Shown here: in pieces, positions 46,625 through 56,431 of the stretch
Position numbering within the stretch: the first letter of the stretch is position 1
Layout: each line of letters begins with the position of its first letter
Source: Paulinella micropora
Lineage: Eukaryota; Cercozoa; Imbricatea; Euglyphida
Direction: 5' to 3'
NCBI GenBank assembly: GCA_009731375.1
Contig: BJOX01000058.1
Span: forward strand, 739,842 to 803,841
DNA: 64,000 nt
Notes under the pieces: generated by a model
What the model was told of the DNA's origin: nothing
The model's input: only the letters and a program-made list of their open reading frames with translations
Database searches by the model: none
Program-made: the position numbers and the translations under genes

Positions 46625-47437
46625 TTATCTCTGTTTCAAAAGATTGAAGAATGATGTAAATAAATTAAAATAATTAGTCTCTCTGTAAATTAATAATGTC
46701 ATTACAATACCTAACCCATTAAGATTAATCGCTTGGTCGTTTTCATCTGTAAGATAAAACCTATATACATTATTTGAACTGGTTGATAATTTCTTACCAT
46801 ACTCTGACCCACTTCCGTCGTATATAACGGCACCAAAAGGAATTTCGTTGGCAGTGTATATTTCTTGTAGCACGTGATTATCTCCTTCCCCAACTAAATC
46901 CGATTGAAGATACAAAGTTTTTTCACCAGTTAGAATAATTACATTTGGCGATTTAATAAAATCATTAGTAAAGAAATATGTTGAATTTCTATCAAAACCC
47001 ATTACCTCATGAATACGTGTATCAGCATCAAATATAAACCGCGGTTGAATACCTCCGTTATTTGAAACACTGAATGTTAATTTACCATCCTCTGGGTCTA
47101 TGTTGGTATTGTTGCTTGAGACAACATAAGTATAGTCATTTGGACTTTCTGCCGTCAGTACCTCCGACAACTTATTTTTTAAATTGTTCATTGTGTAGTT
47201 TCCTTCAGGTATCGTAATTAAAGCCTCATACCCGTCTTCGGATAATGTAAAAGTATTATATGGTGATGCCACAGAGTAATATGACTTCGGTACATAGATA
47301 TGAAGAATTTTGCAGTGAGTTGGATTGTCTAGTGATTTTAAGTTTATCTCGTGTGTAAAGTCGCTGTCTGAACCCGTTATTCTATTTTTACTATTTATGT
47401 AATAGATACCACTCGCACGACCTCCCTTGTACTCCAT
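46625..47437 (-). CDS. minor capsid (penton-like) protein, element 2
   Basis: 270 residues. The N-terminus SGIYYINSKNRITGSDSDF followed by HEINL and KILHIYVPKSYYSV is the characteristic opening of Polinton penton/minor capsid proteins, where an extended N-terminal segment contacts the capsid floor. The EGNYTMNNLKNKLSEVLT block (about 77-94) corresponds to a similar segment in the element 1 protein. It forms the pentameric vertex with a single jelly roll. It lies between the protease and the major capsid in the same orientation. Confidence 0.85.
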   Translation of the reverse strand: MEYKGGRASGIYYINSKNRITGSDSDFTHEINLKSLDNPTHCKILHIYVPKSYYSVASPYNTFTLSEDGYEALITIPEGNYTMNNLKNKLSEVLTAESPNDYTYVVSSNNTNIDPEDGKLTFSVSNNGGIQPRFIFDADTRIHEVMGFDRNSTYFFTNDFIKSPNVIILTGEKTLYLQSDLVGEGDNHVLQEIYTANEIPFGAVIYDGSGSEYGKKLSTSSNNVYRFYLTDENDQAINLNGLGIVMTLLIYRETNYFNLFTSFFNLLKQR

Positions 47438-47500
47438 CGTAGGTGCTTTTTATAAAAAACCACCTACAACCTCAAAAATCTATATATTTGAAAATATCTT

Positions 47501-49405
47501 TCATATGTATGTATCAAAATTACCATAACCATTCTGTGTTTTTAATTTCTCCGCTTCTTCTTCTTTTAAGTCTGTATAGCCACTAGCAAACTTAAATCGG
47601 TTGCCTTTCGCCCGCTCCATTAAAAACCTCATTGAGTGCCATCCGCAGGTATCCGAGGTGTTTGATTGGTTTTTTACTTGATTAACCTTCATTAATAAAT
47701 AACTATCGGGGTGGCTTCGGTCAATTAGTTGTTTCATTTGTTGTTGAAAGACTTCCGTTGGTTGGTAAAGTGCTAATGGGTCATAGACTTCAACACTCCT
47801 GTCTTTATCTAGACTTACCCATATAGCAATCCAATGAGACCCCGCTTGTTTGTGATTGTCCAAATTCATAATAAATCCGTATCGCTTTCTGCTTCCGGGC
47901 TTCAATTTGTAGATTTCATCACTGGCTATTGCTCCGAGATGCCATCCATATTTTTTCATTATGTCGTCTATTTCATTAGTCATTAAACCGCGACCCTCAC
48001 CCTGTTGTTCCTCTGGTTGCTGTGGCTCCTCTGGCTGTGGCTCTGGTTGCTGTTGCTCTGGTGTCTCCGCGACGCTCGAGGGTATGGTTGTCTCCTCTGT
48101 CTGTGGTTGCTGGGGCTCAGGCTGTGGTTGCTCTGGCGTCTCCGCGACGCTCGGGGGTATGGTAGGGGGTGAAACCCCCTCCAGTTGCTCATTTCTATAT
48201 TTATTTATACGAGCATTAACATAATCTTTTTTTCTCATTGAATGAACCCATTCTTTTCGTGATAAATACTTTTTAATGTTTTTTACGGAAAACACTTTAT
48301 TAATCAAATCTTCTAAACCAGTTCCCGTTTGTAATCCCAAATATTCTGCGAGTTTCTTTTTTACTTCGTCCTTCTTTTGTCCTACATCAATTTTATGTTC
48401 TACAATTTTGTCTATTATCCATGATGCCCTTTGGTTCCAACCTTTAACATCGTGGCCTTCATTTTTAAGTTTATCCCTTAATGCTTCACCAAGAATTTTA
48501 ATAGTAAGTTTTTTCTCAACATTACTATTTGACAATCCATTCTTCAACATTAATCTGTATTTAGCCTCCTCTAGTTGGTTTCCTATATTTTTATTTAATG
48601 CTTCTTGTGCTCCTAGCATTTTTTTCATATCATCTATTGTTATTTGTTGCTTTTGAAAATCTTTTATTCTTTCTGCTATACTTTGTATTTTACTAGGTTC
48701 CCAATTATCTATATCTGCTTGAGTAAAAACTCCAGAATTTATGATTAATTTTTTATTGTCTTCAAATTCTTTATTTGGCTTAACTTTTACCTCTGGCTGT
48801 GCCTGTTGTTCTTGTGGCTGTCCCTGCTGTGGTGGCATAATGTATTGATATTGAATTGGTGGTAATGCTTGTATCCTATTTTTTCTATCTTCTTCATATT
48901 TTACATCATCTATGAGTTTTTGCTCCCTTCTTAGTTCTCTGGCTTTTTGTTCTTGTCGTTCCTTGATATCGGATAGTTCTCTTTTGTGTTCTCTATCCTT
49001 TATTTCTTTTTGTTCCTCGGCATCGGCTATGTCTTTTCGTTGTAGCCTTTTCTTTTCTTCTATCACATCTTCCCTCTTCTTCTTTTCCTTTTCTTCCTCG
49101 TCATGTATTAACTCATATTTCTTTTGTAAGTTGCTTTGTATCTGGTTTCTGTTCTCGTGTTCAAGACGATTGAAATCAGATTTGCTTATTTTTTCTCTTG
49201 GTTTGCGACCATGCCTTTGTGGCCTCGGCTTACCAATATATTTTAAAAACAACTTAACGATTTGAAGTGTGCTCATATCATTTGATTTCTTACCAAAATT
49301 AAGATAATATTTTTTGCCCTTCTGGATAATATATGGTCTCCCGCTCTTATTCCTATAAACCCGCGGGGGTCTTACCTTAGGTTTCCTTGTTTTCTTGACT
49401 ACCAT
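47501..49405 (-). CDS. adenain-like maturation cysteine protease with long N-terminal extension
   Basis: From the ATG at 49,405, 634 residues (an earlier in-frame start at 49,468 is less likely). A Lys/Arg-rich N-terminus (MVVKKTRKPKVRPPRVYR) and a coiled coil (about 80-190) precede a helical middle and a Pro/Gln/Glu linker made of two copies of a ~25-residue SVAETPEQ unit (48,050-48,170). The C-terminal 150 residues have the adenain/Ulp1 triad: SHWIAI (His 524), VYDPLA (Asp 542), Gln in VNQVKNQ, and DTCGWHSMRF (Cys 587). Adenoviral and Polinton proteases process capsid and core proteins during maturation. The fusion to a basic coiled-coil part suggests a virion-bound, DNA-associated enzyme. 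Confidence 0.88.
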   Translation of the reverse strand: MVVKKTRKPKVRPPRVYRNKSGRPYIIQKGKKYYLNFGKKSNDMSTLQIVKLFLKYIGKPRPQRHGRKPREKISKSDFNRLEHENRNQIQSNLQKKYELIHDEEEKEKKKREDVIEEKKRLQRKDIADAEEQKEIKDREHKRELSDIKERQEQKARELRREQKLIDDVKYEEDRKNRIQALPPIQYQYIMPPQQGQPQEQQAQPEVKVKPNKEFEDNKKLIINSGVFTQADIDNWEPSKIQSIAERIKDFQKQQITIDDMKKMLGAQEALNKNIGNQLEEAKYRLMLKNGLSNSNVEKKLTIKILGEALRDKLKNEGHDVKGWNQRASWIIDKIVEHKIDVGQKKDEVKKKLAEYLGLQTGTGLEDLINKVFSVKNIKKYLSRKEWVHSMRKKDYVNARINKYRNEQLEGVSPPTIPPSVAETPEQPQPEPQQPQTEETTIPSSVAETPEQQQPEPQPEEPQQPEEQQGEGRGLMTNEIDDIMKKYGWHLGAIASDEIYKLKPGSRKRYGFIMNLDNHKQAGSHWIAIWVSLDKDRSVEVYDPLALYQPTEVFQQQMKQLIDRSHPDSYLLMKVNQVKNQSNTSDTCGWHSMRFLMERAKGNRFKFASGYTDLKEEEAEKLKTQNGYGNFDTYI

Positions 49406-49468
49406 TCTATACAAACAAAAAAATATTTCTAATATTTTAGAATTTGAAACAAATATCAAAAATATCAT

Positions 49469-49780
49469 TTAATGAAACTTTACAGCCCCTCCTCGTTGCT
49501 TACCATACCCAAGTCTTGATGCTACAGCACCAACACTACCAGCGTAAGGCACCCCAACACTACTTAATGCTCCTGCAGTCCTTGAGATTAACTTATTACC
49601 GCGAAGAAATTTATCAACGGCCATTGCAGTTTTTCCGACCTTTACCCAGTTAATCTTTCCTCCCTTTTGCCCACATCCCTTCTTCTTAGTTTTCTTTTTT
49701 CCTCCCTTCTGTGGCATTGATGGATTGTATCCGATGTTATATCCTGATGGTTGTGAAATTATCACTGGCGATACTGGCAT
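49469..49780 (-). CDS. basic Gly/Lys-rich virion peptide (pVI/pX-like)
   Basis: 103 residues. A Gly/Lys run (KGGKKKTKKKGCGQKGG, about 25-41) is followed by an amphipathic or hydrophobic region (VGKTAMAVDKFLRG; GALSSVGVPYAGSVGAVAS) and a basic end. Small proteins of this type sit next to the protease in Polintons and adintoviruses and are compared with adenovirus pX/pVI; they are expected protease substrates that bind DNA or membranes. TAATATATG overlaps the start. Confidence 0.65.
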   Translation of the reverse strand: MPVSPVIISQPSGYNIGYNPSMPQKGGKKKTKKKGCGQKGGKINWVKVGKTAMAVDKFLRGNKLISRTAGALSSVGVPYAGSVGAVASRLGYGKQRGGAVKFH

Positions 49781-49819
49781 ATATTAGAAAGATTTTAAAA
49801 AAATAATTATATAAAAATA

Positions 49820-50640
49820 TTATTTCAGTCGGTAAGCAAAATTTTTGCGTAATTCATCATCAACACTTGAAACATAAAGAAAATTAAATCTCTCCTTTGT
49901 TGCTTCGTGATACTTTTGAAGAAAATAATCAAAATCAAAAGATAAGTCTAAATGTTTATACACGAGTTCCATTTTGTCCTGAGATTGCCCCGGAAAGATT
50001 AATAGATAATCTAACTGCTTAATGGCTTCTGGCCGTAGGTCGTTCAAATACTGACTAGACATAATAACCTTACTTTTATAGTGTCTGTTCTTTTTTAGCA
50101 AATCACTTACGGACTTGTCTCTTAATCCACTCCCTAGATCGTCCAAAACAAAAACAACCTCTGGAGTTATATATTTACTCGGCCTTTCTTTTGCCTCTGC
50201 GGTGCTCTGTTTCTTTTTTTCTTCTTTTCCAAAGTAGAAAAATTGTGGCTTCTCTATTTCTTCTTTGTCCTGTTTTACTTCTCCTTCGTGTTGCTCGTCC
50301 TGTCTGTTCAGTTTGTCTAACTCATAATCAATAACATTTACACCATCTGATTTAAGAAAGGTATATATCGCCATCGGGTTGCCTCTGTTCTTAAAGTGCT
50401 TTACCATCGCTTTATAAATGTAGTCCTTGTGTATTGTTGAAGCAATAATGACAATATGGGTTTTTCTGTCTGTTGTCCGTTTCAGTATTTCAAAGAGTGC
50501 TGTTGTCTTACCGCTCTTCTTACGGGCAAGTAGAAATATGTTTGCATACGGCTCATTGAATAATTTATAACCTTTTGCTTTTTATCTCCGTTTCCATCCT
50601 GCTTCACAGGCTTAACTTTGACATTGTTAATCTTTTCCAT
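49820..50640 (-). pseudogene. packaging ATPase (FtsK/HerA type), frameshifted
   Basis: The first ~23 codons from the ATG at 50,640 are in one register and the rest in another; the change is at an A-rich run near 50,565-50,580. After it come the Walker A loop ARKKSGKTT (about 50,505), a Walker B strand (VVFVLDDLG) and an SSQY sensor motif. The family translocates viral DNA into the preformed capsid. It is clearly different in sequence from the element 1 ATPase. GAATATAGCA precedes the ATG, nearly the same leader as the element 1 minor capsid gene. The lesion may be a homopolymer error. Confidence 0.85.
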
Positions 50641-50649
50641 TGCTATATT

Positions 50650-51015
50650 CTAAGCGAGGAATTCCAAACACACAACAATTCGGCCCGCTAAATTTCCTGT
50701 ATCAATATTTCCGCTGTCGGTTTCAAGGACTTTAAATGTATATTGTCCGTCAGTCCATCCGACAACACCCAAATTATAACCGAGGTTTGAAATGTTTGCC
50801 GTGGTGCTGTCCGCAAATGTTCCAATAATTCCAATTCTGTCCATGTAAAGAATTCTGGTTTTTGTCTCTGTCTGGTCGTTCATATAGTGGATAAATTTTA
50901 CATTCATTTTGGTTGGTGTGAATGACATTTGAATATTTTTATTAAATGTTTTGCTTCCTCCAGCAAAATCATTGCTCAGAAAAATAATCTTTTGGTATTT
51001 GAAATCACTCATCAT
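50650..51015 (-). CDS. hypothetical beta-rich protein, 121 aa
   Basis: 121 residues with alternating hydrophobic strands and many Gly/Thr/Asn residues; no Cys cluster. It starts 9 nt upstream of the ATPase on the same strand and is divergent from the Cys-rich protein over a 22-bp spacer. The composition suits a small jelly-roll, capsid-decorating or fibre-base protein. No family recognised. Confidence 0.6.
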   Translation of the reverse strand: MMSDFKYQKIIFLSNDFAGGSKTFNKNIQMSFTPTKMNVKFIHYMNDQTETKTRILYMDRIGIIGTFADSTTANISNLGYNLGVVGWTDGQYTFKVLETDSGNIDTGNLAGRIVVCLEFLA

Positions 51016-51037
51016 ATATTTTGTATAATATAAAAAA
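51016..51037. promoter_or_regulatory. 22-bp bidirectional TATA-rich promoter
   Basis: CATATATTTTGTATAATATA lies between two divergent ATGs (51,015 minus and 51,038 plus). Confidence 0.5.
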
Positions 51038-51286
51038 ATGATTTTAATATTCTTGTTTATGTGGTCTGTGTTTGGTCGGACTGCCTGCGACTTTTACTCA
51101 CGTGTCAGTGAGAAAAAAAATGAGAGTTGTGCTTATTGTATTCAGAAAGGAATAGAAACAAAATTTAAATGTGTGTATAAGCCTATGAGTGATTGGTGTG
51201 TTAGTTTTGATGAAGCCATTCCTTTAATTTGCTCAAATGATGCTATGTGGTATATGACACATATATACGAATGTTCATTTCTTTGA
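51038..51286 (+). CDS. secreted Cys-rich protein, 82 aa, paralogue of 11,708-12,133
   Basis: 82 residues. MILIFLFMWSVFGRTAC has the look of a signal peptide, with cleavage likely around residues 13-16. The mature part has eight Cys, including CAYCIQKGIET, FKCV, and the end C.SFDEAIPLIC...WYMTHIYEC. RTAC, YCI..G..T.FKCV, SFDEA.PL.C and THIYEC are identical or nearly so in the element 1 protein. In both elements it is a plus-strand gene sharing a tiny promoter with a minus-strand virion gene. A secreted, disulphide-bonded effector or an envelope/lumenal protein is inferred; no known family recognised. Confidence 0.7.
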   Translation: MILIFLFMWSVFGRTACDFYSRVSEKKNESCAYCIQKGIETKFKCVYKPMSDWCVSFDEAIPLICSNDAMWYMTHIYECSFL

Positions 51287-51400
51287 TATTTGAGAATTGC
51301 GCTTCGTGCTACGCACTCTCGCTTATTCTCAAACATCGTTTTTATACTTTAATGGTGGACGATGTTTTACGAAGGCACGAAGTGCATGAGTAAAATATCA
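51285..51400 (+). repeat. structured intergenic element, copy 2
   Basis: GATATTTGAGAAT...ATTCTCAAA 9-bp stem enclosing GTGC/GCAC, then ACATCG...CGATGT, then the GCAC-GAA-GTGC triloop hairpin and AAAATATC. It starts on the stop codon of the Cys-rich protein, in the convergent space before the 3' end of the fibre gene. Confidence 0.85.
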
Positions 51401-51554
51401 TTTCTTTGAAGAAGGTGATGGAAGGCAAATGCCAATCAATAGTGTTAGGATTCCGACATAAGTATTAGCAACCTCACAAGGCAAGTTCTTTTCAGATAGC
51501 CTTACGATACAAAGGGTTATAATGGAGATAATAATACCCATTTGAAATAAGTAT

Positions 51555-54500
51555 TTAATAAGTCGGTCTGTTTGTTATACAACAACAATTCCAGTTATCT
51601 TCCAATTCGTGCTCTACTTTTTTTTTCTCATTCTTCAATGAAATGTCTAAAACACGATTTTTCAACTCTGGTGTTAGGTCGCCGTCTATTTCAATGACTG
51701 GCGGTGGTCTGTGAAGTCTAGTTGTATTATTAGCCATTGGTTGGATTACAACGGCTCGTATTTCTGCTAGTTGGTTGGTTAAATCTTGTAATATATTAAG
51801 TAAAGTTTTATTTTCTTTTTCTAAATTAATCACTTTTTCCGCCATGTGTTGAAAAGCACTGACTAATATCGGTATAAAACTTGTATATGTTACACCTTCA
51901 AGGTTGCCATCTCCATCGTCCGCTTTTATCCCACTTTCAGATACGAATTCAGGAAATACTTTCTTAACTTCGTCCGCGATAAATCCGTGGTTCTTTTTTT
52001 CTTTCTTCTCGTCTGTTTTCCAATAATACGAACAACAATTTATCTTCATTAGTTTCTCGCAACAATCACCGCAGTCTAATGTTTTAATATCTGCTTTTAA
52101 TCTCCTATCCGAGGAGTTTGTCCAAGCACCATTAAGCGGAATATAATTATAACTGCCTGACGGCTCACCAGTAGTAGAGTTTGAAGTAGTCCAAGCATGA
52201 AGCAAACCAGTAGAAGAAACAATTACACCATAATTCGTATATCCTCCAGATTTAAAAAATAGTTGCGGGTCGTTAGTAGAAGCGGGTCTTTTTCGTATTA
52301 ATAAATTACCGCTGGATGCTGTTGGGATGACTACCTCTCCCGACGTATTAATGTTCATCGCCTCAGTGTAAGATATATTGTTTCCAACCGCTGTTCCTGA
52401 ATTATAATAAAAAGTGAGTTTTACACCTTTTTGAATTAGAAAGTTAGATGACGCAGAAGATGATTTCCAGTTCGTGCCGTCAAAATAAGCATCAAAACTT
52501 AAATTGACATTGTCGTGTGCCCAGTTCAATAATTGAAATGTTGGATAATCATCTGTTGATATTACCGCCTGTAAGTGTGCTCCTCCGATATTACTTGCTG
52601 TTCCATATAATTCCAATCCGCCCGTTGCTCCATTTAGTTTCGTTGTTCTGCCGATAATTATCGGTTTTCCTGATGCCGTTGTTATTTTGTCGCTTGTTGC
52701 TAATGTCGTTGTTGATATCCCCGCATTTGCCGTTATTAATCCGCTCGCGGTTAGTGTCGTCGTTGATACCCCCGCATTTGCTGTTATTAATCCGCTTGCG
52801 GTTAGTGTCGTCGTTGATACCCCCGCGGTTGAAGTAATTGTAGTTCCCGTTATTGTTCCGCCATTTGTTATATTGTTTGAATTCATATCTAAGGCACCAT
52901 AAAACCGCATACCACCAGCATTGTTAAAACGGACAATGTCAGACGAAACACTTTTATTATCCAAAAGTTTTGAAATATAAAGTCCCGCCCCTTTTACATC
53001 AGATGCTACATTCGTGAATACATAACCTCTTTGGTTCGCGGTTCCGCTTGTAGCAGTATTTAAAGTAAATAAGAAATATTGGTAATCACCTGATGTCTGT
53101 GAAAAGAATATATCACCTCCATTTTGGTTTAATATCCTCGCCCCATTATATGTAATATTTCCTCCATTAGTGATAGTTTGATTATTAAAATCGGCGTTGT
53201 TCGTTAGAGTTAGATATTTTATCGTAGTGCTCGCACCATTAAATGTTTTACTTCCTGTTATGGTTTGGTCTGTTGATAGTTTTACATTTTGCCCGTCCAA
53301 TGTATCTACATAACTTTTGTTTGCTCCGTCCGTCGCTAATGTCGGAGTTCCAAGGTTGGCTATTTCGCTACTATTACAATCTAGCCCCGAAGCATTTACC
53401 CAACCGACGATTGTCCCGTCAATAATAAAACTTATTTTTTGGCAGAAATTTCAAAGTTGTAATATGTTGCTGTTTTCATATCCAAACTAGCAATTGACCC
53501 GATATTACTGGTAGAATTGAACACGATAAATGTTCCTTTTGTTGTTGAATTGATTGAATTTCCAGTTATTTCCACACCACTGCTATATGTCTTAATTCCT
53601 GCTATGGTTCGGTTTCCTGTTAGTTTCACATTTTGCCAGTCTAATGTATCCACATAACTTTTGTTTGCTCCGTCCGTTGTTGCTGATGGTGTGGCTAAGT
53701 TTGTTATTTTTCTGTTGTTTAAAGATAGTGTCGTGCCTGTTGCTGTCGCGATTACATTATCACCCGCATATAAATCAACATACGAACCAGTTATTTGTAT
53801 CGGATACCAAGTCGCTGTTGCTGTCTTTTGTGCGGCAATCATTCCTATTTTTGTATCAAAGGCTATGCCAATGCCGTCAAAAGTAGTTGGATTGGACGAA
53901 CCGCTTACTTCAATAGTTGATGAAAATTTTTTATTCCCTGCTATGGTTTGGTCTCCTGTTAGTTTAACCACCGAAGTATCAAGAGTAGAAACATCCACAC
54001 CATGAACAAGATTCACATTTGTTATGCTTTGACTTTTCATATCAATCCCCGCACTAGCATTTATTATGTTGCTGAATGTTTTGGTTCCTGCTATGGTTTG
54101 GTCTCCTGTTAGTTTAACCACAGAAGTATCAAGGGTAGAAACATCAATACCATGAACATTACCAACATTTGTTATTGAAAATCCTTCCATATTTAAACTN
54201 NNNNNNNNNTGAAAATCCTCCCATATTTAAACTGCCCGTCATAGCCGTTGTGCCGTCCTTTGCTAATTTTGTATCGGTATATGCTTTTGTTGAAGCATCA
54301 TTGTCACAGAATGGTGCTGGAAGTCCGCTGATTGCTGTTGTGCTGTTAAAATTTAAAACATTATTTGTCAATGTCATTCCACCCCCTGTTGTTGGAGCAA
54401 AAAGTATGGACGAGCCTACAAAAGATAATGGATAGCCAGTCGCCCCACCAGCATCCGACGAATAGATAGAGCCCATATTATTGTTGTAATTGAAGAATAA

Positions 54501-55451
54501 TTTTCCTGTGTTTAATGGATTTGAGTCTTTTACCCCCACATAAGTAGTAAATGTTTTATTCCCTGTTATAGTTTGGTCTCCCGTTAGTTTTACCACCGAA
54601 GTATCAAGGGCAGAAACATCAACACCATCAACATTACCGACATTTGTTATGTTAAAACCTCCCATATTTAAATCTCCAAACATCATAGCGAGACAATCCA
54701 ATCTAAGAAAAGGTGAGTTTGTGTTTCTCCATTGCCCCGTGCTATAAATGAGTAGTTGGTTATCGGCGGGCGCGCCTGTGATTAAAACATCACTATGTGT
54801 ATTAATTGAGCCGTCCGCGGACACTTTATCATTATTGTCTTCGTGCTCAGATATCCAAGTATCAACATCTTTGGTATTTAGTAAATTAACTCCCGTTATG
54901 TTCAAATTATCGCCCATACTAATGTTGCCGAATTCATCAACATTTATCGGAAAGGTTTTATTTACCCAGTTTATTGAGTTATATGTTAGATAACTATTCA
55001 TTGCGATTGGTGCGGTTATGACGACATCGGTAAGTGTATCAATTGAGCCGATTGTTGTATTTCTCCATTTACCATCTACATCATTATATGTTAAGTATTG
55101 CCAGACCGTTGGTGCGGATATGTTAGTGTCTATCAAATTATATAAACTTGTTTGGTGCGGATTAGAAGTATTGCTTCTGTGTTGAGTTGAGGCTTTGACT
55201 TCGTCATTATCCCTGACTCGTTGCTCTGTGTAGTATAAATTTTTTCCTTCTTTTATGTCTGTAGTTGATTTGGTAGATAATTTTGTATCAAACCGCCCGT
55301 CAGTGTAATAAAGATTTACGGGGTCAGCATCTTCTGGCACTCTGTCTGTATTCAGACCGACTATGTTTGTGTTGGTAAGGTCTAAGTTAAGTATGTTTAG
55401 ACTATCAACAGCCAAATCATTCAAGCCAAGTAATGATTTATATTGCGACAT
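51555..55451 (-). pseudogene. giant modular fibre with peptidase-S74 chaperone; one frameshift and one gap
   Basis: One minus-strand gene of about 1,300 codons appears as three open pieces. A 10-N gap (54,200-54,209) splits the first two, with GGATTTTCA-type sequence on both sides, so a repeat module may be collapsed. A missing base in an A run at about 53,435 splits the second and third. The body contains five modules of the type VDVSALDTSVVKLTGDQTI.G.KTF and three copies of AG(V/I)STTTL(T/A)(A/T)S (52,700-52,850). The C-terminus (about 52,110-51,780) is the S74 intramolecular chaperone: SDRRLKADIK, then YYWKT and HGFIADEVKKVFPE, followed by a trimeric coiled coil. Such chaperones fold trimeric phage and viral fibres and then cut themselves off at the Ser. 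Confidence 0.85.
54200..54209. other. 10-N gap in the fibre gene
   Basis: Near-identical sequence on both sides (TTTAAATATGG.AGGATTTTCA) suggests a repeat collapse. Confidence 0.9.
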
Positions 55452-55452
55452 A

Positions 55453-55575
55453 GATATTTTAGAATTGCGCTTCGTGCTGACGCACTCTCGCTTATTCTAA
55501 AACATCGGAAAAAATTTGAAGAAAAAATTAATTGGAAACGATGTTTTGTGATGACGAAGTCAGAACAAAATATCA
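55453..55575 (+). repeat. structured intergenic element, copy 3
   Basis: GATATTTTAGAAT...ATTCTAAAA 9-bp stem enclosing GTGC/GCAC, then ACATCG...CGATGT, then the TGAC-GAA-GTCA triloop hairpin and AAAATATC. It lies between the fibre start (minus) and the next plus-strand gene, so in an antisense upstream position. Confidence 0.85.
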
Positions 55576-55635
55576 ATTATATAATTAATTATTTATTTAT
55601 TTAAAAAATACTAAAATATATTAATCTTAGTATAA

Positions 55636-56160
55636 ATGCCGTCTCCCGAAGCAAGTCGTAAGAACTGGGGTAAGGCTGTGGAAAGTATTAAGAGCAAAAA
55701 GCAACAAAAGGTTGAAATAGCGAAAGAGAAATTAGCAAAGTGTAGAAAGGCTTATGTAGGCGATGATGAAGAGATGGAGGAAAAGATAAACCGCATGGCG
55801 GAAATTGGTGTTGCTAATGATATCATTAATGGAAAAGACCAAGATGATACGCCAGAAGAAAGCAGTGAGAGCGATGAAGAATGTGATTTTACTGATATCA
55901 TTGCTGAAAAGATGGCTAAGATGAAAATAAGAAGAAAGAAAGCGGAAGCAAAGAAGAAAGTAAGTAAAAAGCCTGTGCCTGAGCCTGATGATAGCGAAAG
56001 CGTGAGTGAAGAAAGTGAAGAGGAAGAGCCGAAGCCTAAATCTAAAAAAGGAAACGGAAAGAAGTCAAACATATCTGTTAATGTTTATAATCAAGCGGAG
56101 AAACCAAGCAAGAAAGAAAAAAATAATGATGATGTCTCAATAATGTTTTTAAAGTTTTAA
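55636..56160 (+). CDS. charged coiled-coil protein, 174 aa
   Basis: 174 residues: a basic helix (SRKNWGKAVESIKSKKQQK), then alternating acidic (DDTPEESSESDEE) and basic (KIRRKKAEAKKK) tracts, likely coiled coil and disordered. TTAGTATAA precedes the ATG. No family recognised; the charge pattern suits a nucleic-acid or core-associated protein. Confidence 0.6.
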   Translation: MPSPEASRKNWGKAVESIKSKKQQKVEIAKEKLAKCRKAYVGDDEEMEEKINRMAEIGVANDIINGKDQDDTPEESSESDEECDFTDIIAEKMAKMKIRRKKAEAKKKVSKKPVPEPDDSESVSEESEEEEPKPKSKKGNGKKSNISVNVYNQAEKPSKKEKNNDDVSIMFLKF

Positions 56161-56162
56161 AT

Positions 56163-56420
56163 TTACCAAAAGAAATGATAAGAATAATAATTACTATATT
56201 CCGGATTATTATAAGTTAATTCTCCTTTTGAGTTTCTTATTGCTTTTGCTCTTGCTCTATAGTTTTTTCTTCTTTCTTTATCCAGATGGTCTAAATGTGA
56301 GTATAACCCTATGCGGTCTTTATAGTGCTGATATTTTAAGTGTCCGAAATGAATTGTCTTACCTTTTGGTGTAATGATTTTATATTTTTTGTTTTTGACA
56401 TTGGACTTTGAAAATCTCAT
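56163..56420 (-). CDS. DUF5754-like small protein, 85 aa
   Basis: 85 residues from the ATG at 56,420. The pattern KYKIITPKGKTIHFG, then YQHYKD, a His-Asp pair, and RRKNYRARAKAIRN matches the small family (DUF5754) found in giant viruses, virophage-like elements and algal viruses. The function of the family is unknown. It is convergent with the 55,636 gene (2-nt spacing) and divergent from the integrase. An upstream in-frame Met at 56,531 would overlap the integrase and is rejected. Confidence 0.65.
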   Translation of the reverse strand: MRFSKSNVKNKKYKIITPKGKTIHFGHLKYQHYKDRIGLYSHLDHLDKERRKNYRARAKAIRNSKGELTYNNPEYSNYYSYHFFW

Positions 56421-56431
56421 TGATATATAAT
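56421..56431. promoter_or_regulatory. 11-bp bidirectional promoter
   Basis: Only TGATATATAAT separates the divergent ATGs of the DUF5754-like protein and the integrase. Confidence 0.45.

Noticed and set aside
50560-50585. Programmed -1 frameshift in the ATPase
   Set aside because: The A-rich site lacks a canonical slippery heptamer and there is no obvious downstream structure. Other lesions in the element suggest error or decay.
51555-52110. Prophage origin because of the S74 domain
   Set aside because: All neighbours are Polinton genes inside defined terminal repeats; S74 chaperones also occur in eukaryotic DNA viruses.
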